This document shows positions 4,875 through 9,017 of a stretch of 9,017 bases of DNA, in pieces. A program made the translations under genes and the position numbers. The DNA lies in NCBI GenBank assembly GCA_002449335.1, contig DKDL01000041.1, positions 1-9,017 of the forward strand, in the 5' to 3' direction. Numbering within the stretch: position 1 is the stretch's first letter; every line of letters begins with the position of its first letter. The notes below the pieces were generated by a model, which was not told the origin of the DNA, ran no database searches, and worked only from the letters and a program-made list of their open reading frames with translations. Source of the stretch: Succinatimonas sp. UBA6849 (GTDB lineage Bacteria; Pseudomonadota; Gammaproteobacteria; Enterobacterales; Succinivibrionaceae).

Positions 4875-6467
4875 ATGGCAGATAAAAATCTCTTAAATGA
4901 AATAAACAAGCGTAGAACGTTTGCTATTATTTCCCACCCTGATGCTGGTAAAACCACCATCACAGAAAAAGTTTTATTATTCGGTTCAGTAATTCAAAGA
5001 GCAGGTGAAGTTAAAGCTCGTGGTTCAACTGGAACCTTTGCCCGTTCAGATTGGATGGATATGGAAAAAGAGCGTGGTATTTCTGTTTCCACCTCTGTAA
5101 TGCAGTTCCCTTACAATAACTGTACTGTAAATCTTCTGGATACCCCAGGTCACGAGGACTTCTCTGAAGATACCTACCGTGTGCTTACAGCTGTAGACTC
5201 ATGCTTAATGGTAATTGATGCCGCTAAAGGTGTTGAGGAAAGAACCCGTAAGTTAATGGAAGTTACACGATTACGTACCACACCAATTCTAACTTTCATG
5301 AACAAGTTAGACCGTGAAACACGTGATCCTCTCGATCTTTTAGATGAAGTTGAAAAAGAGCTAAACATTCTGTGTGCTCCTATTACCTGGCCTATTGGTT
5401 CAGGTAAGTCTTTTAAGGGTATATACCATTTATTAAAAGATGAGGTAATGCTCTATCACTCAGGTGAAGGTTATCATATTCAGAAAGCTCAGACTATTAA
5501 AGGTCTTGATAATCCTGAACTAGATAAAGTTTTAGGCGAGGATGAAGCATCTCAATTACGTGATGATATTGAACTTGTAAAAGGTGCTTCAAACGAGTTT
5601 GATTTAGAGCTTTTCCGTGAAGGTAAATTAACCCCAGTATTCTTCGGTACCGCTTTAGGTAACTTCGGTGTTGACTGCATGCTAGACGGTCTTACCGAAT
5701 GGGCTCCAACTCCTCTTTCAAGAGTTGCTGATGAGCGCGAGGTAGTAGCATCTGAGGGTAAACTTACAGGCTTTATCTTTAAGATTCAGGCTAATATGGA
5801 TCCTAAGCACCATGATAGAATTGCGTTCATGCGTATTGTTTCAGGCTCATACCACAAGGGTATGAAACTGTATAACGTACGTTTAGGTAAGGAAGTAATT
5901 GTATCTGATGCTGTAACCTTTATGGCAGGTGAGCGCGAACAGGCTCAATTAGCTGTAGCAGGCGATATCATAGGTTTACATAATCACGGTACCATGCGTA
6001 TTGGTGATACCTTTACAGAAGGCGAAAAACTTCACTTTAATGGTATTCCTAATTTCGCACCAGAACTATTCAGGCGCATTCACTTAAATGATCCTCTAAA
6101 GCAGAAACAGCTACAAAAGGGTCTGATGCAGTTGTCTGAAGAAGGTGCTGTGCAGGTCTTCAGACCTATCATCAACAACGATCTGATTGTAGGTGCTGTA
6201 GGTGTGCTGCAGTTTGATGTGGTGGTATCCCGTCTAAAGCATGAATATAACGTTGATGCAAAATATGAGAATATCTCTGTAACCACTGCTCGCTGGTTAA
6301 CCTCTGATGATCCTAAGGCTTTAAAGGAAATCCAGGATAAGGTTCCTCAGTCAATTGCCTTAGATGGTGGTGATAACCTAACCTTCCTAGCAACCTCAGG
6401 TGTTAACTTAAACCTTAACATGGAGCGTTATCCAAAGGTTAAGTTCTCTGCTACAAGAGAACACTAA
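4875..6467 (+). CDS. prfC: Peptide chain release factor 3 (RF3)
   Basis: RF3 is a cytoplasmic translational GTPase that recycles RF1 and RF2 from the ribosome after peptide release. This 530-residue protein matches the usual length of about 530 and aligns with E. coli RF3 throughout. G1 is SHPDAGKTT near residues 20-28, the switch region holds MDMEKERGISVSTSVM, G3 is DTPGHEDFSEDTYR, and G4 is MNKLDR. Domain II and III signatures include GFIFKIQANMDPKH, PNFAPELFRRI and LSEEGAVQVFRP. The protein ends FSATREH, as in E. coli. ATG at 4875 (MADKNLL) is preferred to a GTG six bases upstream, since it fits the family N-terminus, but no strong Shine-Dalgarno site supports either. A perfect hairpin follows the gene. 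Codon use, with many CGT Arg codons, looks like a well-expressed core gene. Confidence 0.98.
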   Translation: MADKNLLNEINKRRTFAIISHPDAGKTTITEKVLLFGSVIQRAGEVKARGSTGTFARSDWMDMEKERGISVSTSVMQFPYNNCTVNLLDTPGHEDFSEDTYRVLTAVDSCLMVIDAAKGVEERTRKLMEVTRLRTTPILTFMNKLDRETRDPLDLLDEVEKELNILCAPITWPIGSGKSFKGIYHLLKDEVMLYHSGEGYHIQKAQTIKGLDNPELDKVLGEDEASQLRDDIELVKGASNEFDLELFREGKLTPVFFGTALGNFGVDCMLDGLTEWAPTPLSRVADEREVVASEGKLTGFIFKIQANMDPKHHDRIAFMRIVSGSYHKGMKLYNVRLGKEVIVSDAVTFMAGEREQAQLAVAGDIIGLHNHGTMRIGDTFTEGEKLHFNGIPNFAPELFRRIHLNDPLKQKQLQKGLMQLSEEGAVQVFRPIINNDLIVGAVGVLQFDVVVSRLKHEYNVDAKYENISVTTARWLTSDDPKALKEIQDKVPQSIALDGGDNLTFLATSGVNLNLNMERYPKVKFSATREH

Positions 6468-6473
6468 TGAAGT

Positions 6474-6498
6474 CCTGCCAAAATGAGCTTTTGGCAGG
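6474..6498 (+). terminator. Perfect 10-bp hairpin between prfC and the TatD-family gene
   Basis: CCTGCCAAAA (6474-6483) and TTTTGGCAGG (6489-6498) are exact inverted complements around a 5-nt loop, tgagc. The hairpin starts 7 bases after the prfC stop codon. No T-run follows on either strand, so it is not a standard intrinsic terminator. It may stabilise or process the message, or give partial termination, between prfC and the downstream operon. Confidence 0.6.
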
Positions 6499-6526
6499 TA
6501 CATAAAAGAGCACACAAAGAGGCAAC

Positions 6527-7267
6527 ATGTTGTACGATGCCCATGTACATGTAGGAATGTTCGATGACATTAAGTCAATGCTAAAGTGTGCTCTTTTGTC
6601 ACAGATAACACCTGTCTGTGTCGGTATTACTCTTTCTGAGAGCTTGCATACCCTAAATCTATTAAAAGAGAATTCTCTGTCCTTACCTGTATTTGTCGGT
6701 ATTCATCCCTGGTATCTAAAAGATAATCTTTTTGATGAAAACCAAATTGAAACTCTGCTTGCTTTTGACAATGTCGTAGGCATTGGTGAGTGTGGCTTAG
6801 ATAATAAGATTGAAACACCATTAAATTATCAAATCGAAGTTTTAGAGCAGCATCTAGAAATAGCAAAAAAATACTCTCTTCCTGTTAACCTGCATATTCG
6901 AGGGTGTCATGGAGAGCTCATTAGAGTTTTAAAAAAGTATCAAGGTTGGGTAAACGGTTTTATTCACAATTTTACTTTCTCATATGATTTAGCTAAACAG
7001 TATCTTGATTTAGGCATGATGCTGTCTGTAGGTCATCACATTACCTTCAATCAGGCAAAATTAAACTCTGTTTTACAAAAAATCGGCATGGCGCACTTTG
7101 TCTTAGAAACTGATGCTGATTTTTTACATACAGGACCATATGATCCAAACTTAATCAAAAGAGAGTATGAGTGTATTTGTACTCTGTTTAACCGTAAAAT
7201 GGACGAAACAGAGAGTATTTTAGAGAGCAATATCAAAAGGGTAATCCAAAGATTGCAGTCTCTATAA
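6527..7267 (+). CDS. TatD-family metal-dependent hydrolase (YjjV-like)
   Basis: A 246-residue cytoplasmic TIM-barrel hydrolase of the TatD/YcfH/YjjV amidohydrolase superfamily, whose members act as metal-dependent DNases or related phosphoesterases. Expected metal ligands are visible: HxH in DAHVH (His6, His8), Glu88 in GECGLD, His123 in NLHIRG, His147 in GFIHNF, and Asp196 in LETDAD. GIHPW is at 59-63. The common LETDAP is LETDAD here, a minor departure. The length is a little short of the usual 255-265. AAGAGG (6517-6522) precedes the ATG by 4 nt. It lies between prfC and serB, and yjjV occupies the same neighbourhood in E. coli, which favours YjjV over the other paralogues. It is followed by serB after 44 bases on the same strand. 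Confidence 0.9.
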   Translation: MLYDAHVHVGMFDDIKSMLKCALLSQITPVCVGITLSESLHTLNLLKENSLSLPVFVGIHPWYLKDNLFDENQIETLLAFDNVVGIGECGLDNKIETPLNYQIEVLEQHLEIAKKYSLPVNLHIRGCHGELIRVLKKYQGWVNGFIHNFTFSYDLAKQYLDLGMMLSVGHHITFNQAKLNSVLQKIGMAHFVLETDADFLHTGPYDPNLIKREYECICTLFNRKMDETESILESNIKRVIQRLQSL

Positions 7268-7311
7268 AATCATCACGAAAAGTTACAACTTAAAATAAAT
7301 AGGAAAATAGC

Positions 7312-8187
7312 ATGAGCTTTGTTTATATTGTCAAAAAAGATCTCGCATTTGATACTAAAAAGGCAGCCAAAATAGTCGAAGATACCACAGGTATTAGCTT
7401 AAAAGCTCTTGCTTCAAAAGAATTACATGGTCATGTTGGCGCTTTATTTTCAACTGACAATGACAATGCTCATGAATTATGTAAAAAGGCTGTAACTGAA
7501 GGTAAGTTTGACTTTGATGTTTTTGCTGCTACATCATTTCCTACCTTAAAAGAAAAAGGCGAGATTTGCCTTGATATGGATATGACCTCAGTGCAGATTG
7601 AGGGCATTGATGAGATTGCAAGACGTTTGGGCGTATATGACAAGGTTTCTGAGATCACTTCAAAGGCAATGCACGGTGGTCTTGATTTTGCGCAGTCTCT
7701 AACTTTACGTGTTTCCATGCTAAAAGATGGTGATGCTTCTGTAATCGAAGATGTTAAAAGCATTATGAAAGAGACCGATGGCCTTGATTTGTTAATGCAG
7801 ACTGTAAGCTCTCATAACTGGGTAAAAGGTATCTGCTCTGGAGGCTTTGAACAGTTAATCTGTGTTTTAGACAAGAAGTACTCTTTAGATATGGTTTGTG
7901 CTAACTCTTTAGATATTAAAGATGGCAAGTTAACCGGTAAAGTTGATAAGAGAATTGTAGATGCCACAGTAAAACGTGAAGGAGTTTTAGAGTTACAGCA
8001 AAAGGCTGAAGTAAAACCATCACAAATCATTGTCTTAGGTGATGGCGCTAACGACTTAAAGATGATTGATGTAGCTGCCCTTGGTATTGCCTATCATGCA
8101 AAGCCATTAGTTCAGAAAACAGCTCCTTTCTGTATCAATCATTCTGATCTTAGTGCAGTGGCACTGCTTTTAGAGTTAAATTCATAG
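7312..8187 (+). CDS. serB: Phosphoserine phosphatase
   Basis: SerB hydrolyses L-3-phosphoserine to L-serine, the last step of serine synthesis from 3-phosphoglycerate. This is a cytoplasmic HAD-superfamily enzyme of 291 residues. The HAD nucleophile motif DMDMT (88-92) has Asp88 as the acceptor and Asp90 as the acid/base. Glu97 follows in SVQIEGIDEIA. Motif II is SGGF (176-179), the motif III Lys lies near 221 (VKREGV), and the Mg-binding motif is GDGAND (243-248). YHAKP (261-265) also matches E. coli SerB. The N-terminal segment (1-85) is poorly conserved and shorter than in E. coli SerB (322 residues). AGGAAA (7301-7306) precedes the start. The stop is one base before the radA ATG, so the two are translationally coupled. 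Confidence 0.96.
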   Translation: MSFVYIVKKDLAFDTKKAAKIVEDTTGISLKALASKELHGHVGALFSTDNDNAHELCKKAVTEGKFDFDVFAATSFPTLKEKGEICLDMDMTSVQIEGIDEIARRLGVYDKVSEITSKAMHGGLDFAQSLTLRVSMLKDGDASVIEDVKSIMKETDGLDLLMQTVSSHNWVKGICSGGFEQLICVLDKKYSLDMVCANSLDIKDGKLTGKVDKRIVDATVKREGVLELQQKAEVKPSQIIVLGDGANDLKMIDVAALGIAYHAKPLVQKTAPFCINHSDLSAVALLLELNS

Positions 8188-8188
8188 T

Positions 8189-9017
8189 ATGGCTAAAACT
8201 AAAAGCGTTTTTGTTTGTTCTAGCTGTGGTGCTAAGTATTACCGCTGGCAGGGCATTTGCTCTGAATGCGGTGAAGCAGGTACCATCAGTGAAACTATTG
8301 TCGATACAGCTCCTAATGCTGGTGCTAAGGTAGCAGCAAGAGCCCTATCAGGATTTGCAGGTACCACTGGTAGTGGTATTTGCTCACTTGCAACTGTTGA
8401 TCTTACCAAGCGCCCAAGAATATCCTCAGGTTTTACCGAGTTTGATCGAGTTTTAGGTGGTGGTATTGTATCAGGCTCTGTGGTCTTAATCGGCGGTAAC
8501 CCAGGTGCCGGTAAATCAACCTTACTGTTACAGACAGTAGGCAGATTATGTCAGAACCATAAAGTTCTGTATGTAACCGGTGAGGAGTCACTACAGCAGG
8601 TAGCACTGCGAGCCAATCGCTTAAAGATACAAGCAAATAACATCAGAATAGCAGCTGAAACTTCTATTGATACTATCTGTGAAATGGCTTCAAAAGAAAG
8701 TCCTGAGGTTTTAATTGTAGATTCTATTCAGGTTATGCATGTAACTGGAATTGAGTCAGCTCCTGGCTCTGTAAGTCAAGTTCGAGAAGGTGCTGCAGCT
8801 TTAACTCAATTTGCTAAAAGAACCGGTATTGCTGTCTTCATGGTAGGACATGTAACTAAAGACGGTACTTTAGCAGGTCCTAAGATTCTTGAGCACTGTG
8901 TAGACTGCTCAGTAATTTTAGAAGCAGGAACTGACATGCGCTATAGAACTCTACGCTGTCAGAAGAACCGTTTTGGTGCTGTAAATGAGATTGGCGTTTT
9001 TGCCATGACGGACACTG
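8189..9017 (+). CDS. radA: DNA repair protein RadA, 5' part (runs off the window)
   Basis: RadA is a RecA-like ATPase that drives branch migration of recombination intermediates together with RecA. The visible part covers 276 codons of a protein usually about 455-460 long; the C-terminal Lon-protease-like domain lies beyond the edge. A four-Cys zinc finger is formed by C10-x2-C13 and C24-x2-C27. Walker A is GGNPGAGKST, Walker B is LIVDSIQ, and the RadA-specific KNRFG motif occurs in RCQKNRFGAVNE. HVTKDGTLAGPKILEH also matches E. coli RadA closely. ATG at 8189 lies one base after the serB stop with no Shine-Dalgarno of its own, so it likely depends on serB translation. The serB-radA pairing is conserved in enterobacteria. 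The stretch shows no frameshift. Confidence 0.97.
   Translation, partial: MAKTKSVFVCSSCGAKYYRWQGICSECGEAGTISETIVDTAPNAGAKVAARALSGFAGTTGSGICSLATVDLTKRPRISSGFTEFDRVLGGGIVSGSVVLIGGNPGAGKSTLLLQTVGRLCQNHKVLYVTGEESLQQVALRANRLKIQANNIRIAAETSIDTICEMASKESPEVLIVDSIQVMHVTGIESAPGSVSQVREGAAALTQFAKRTGIAVFMVGHVTKDGTLAGPKILEHCVDCSVILEAGTDMRYRTLRCQKNRFGAVNEIGVFAMTDT

Noticed and set aside
5174..5368. Minus-strand frames inside prfC, tatD and serB, and 8433-8636 inside radA
   Set aside because: All lie opposite well-supported genes and show only low-complexity Ser/Arg/Thr-rich antisense translation.

Overview
This AT-rich window looks like chromosome from a low-GC gammaproteobacterium. Release factor 3, SerB and RadA all read as close relatives of their enterobacterial counterparts. 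The order prfC - TatD-type hydrolase - serB - radA echoes the enterobacterial neighbourhood, where prfC, yjjV, serB and radA lie close together. Low GC plus gammaproteobacterial proteins suggests a family such as the Succinivibrionaceae; that placement is inference, not proof.

Left part (1-1640): an accessory patch built around one family of AAA ATPase genes (AAA_14/DUF4143 type). One long copy on the minus strand (142-1254) has lost its usual C-terminus. A short minus-strand remnant of a second copy (1424-1489) lies upstream of it. A decayed, inverted 5' fragment of a third copy (about 103-183, plus strand) appears to supply the last codons of the long copy. Both minus-strand copies are preceded by matching three-unit arrays of about 32 bp repeats, and the left edge carries a three-copy 21-28 bp tandem repeat that resembles the ATPase start region.

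Middle (1640-4800): about 120 bases with nothing recognisable, then an Hsp20 small heat-shock gene with a structured leader (plus). Convergent to it is an exported alpha/beta hydrolase gene (minus), with a terminator hairpin between them. Next comes a minus-strand accessory module: the 3' end of an unidentified gene, a DUF3791-like gene broken by one amber codon, a DUF3990 (ADP-ribosyltransferase-like) gene that has lost its expected active-site His, and a small hypothetical gene. The module appears to be decaying.

Right part (4875-9017): plus-strand housekeeping genes. prfC is followed by a perfect hairpin, then the TatD-family hydrolase, serB and radA. The last three are tightly spaced and probably co-transcribed. 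radA runs off the right edge. No tRNA, rRNA, CRISPR array or insertion-sequence transposase was seen.
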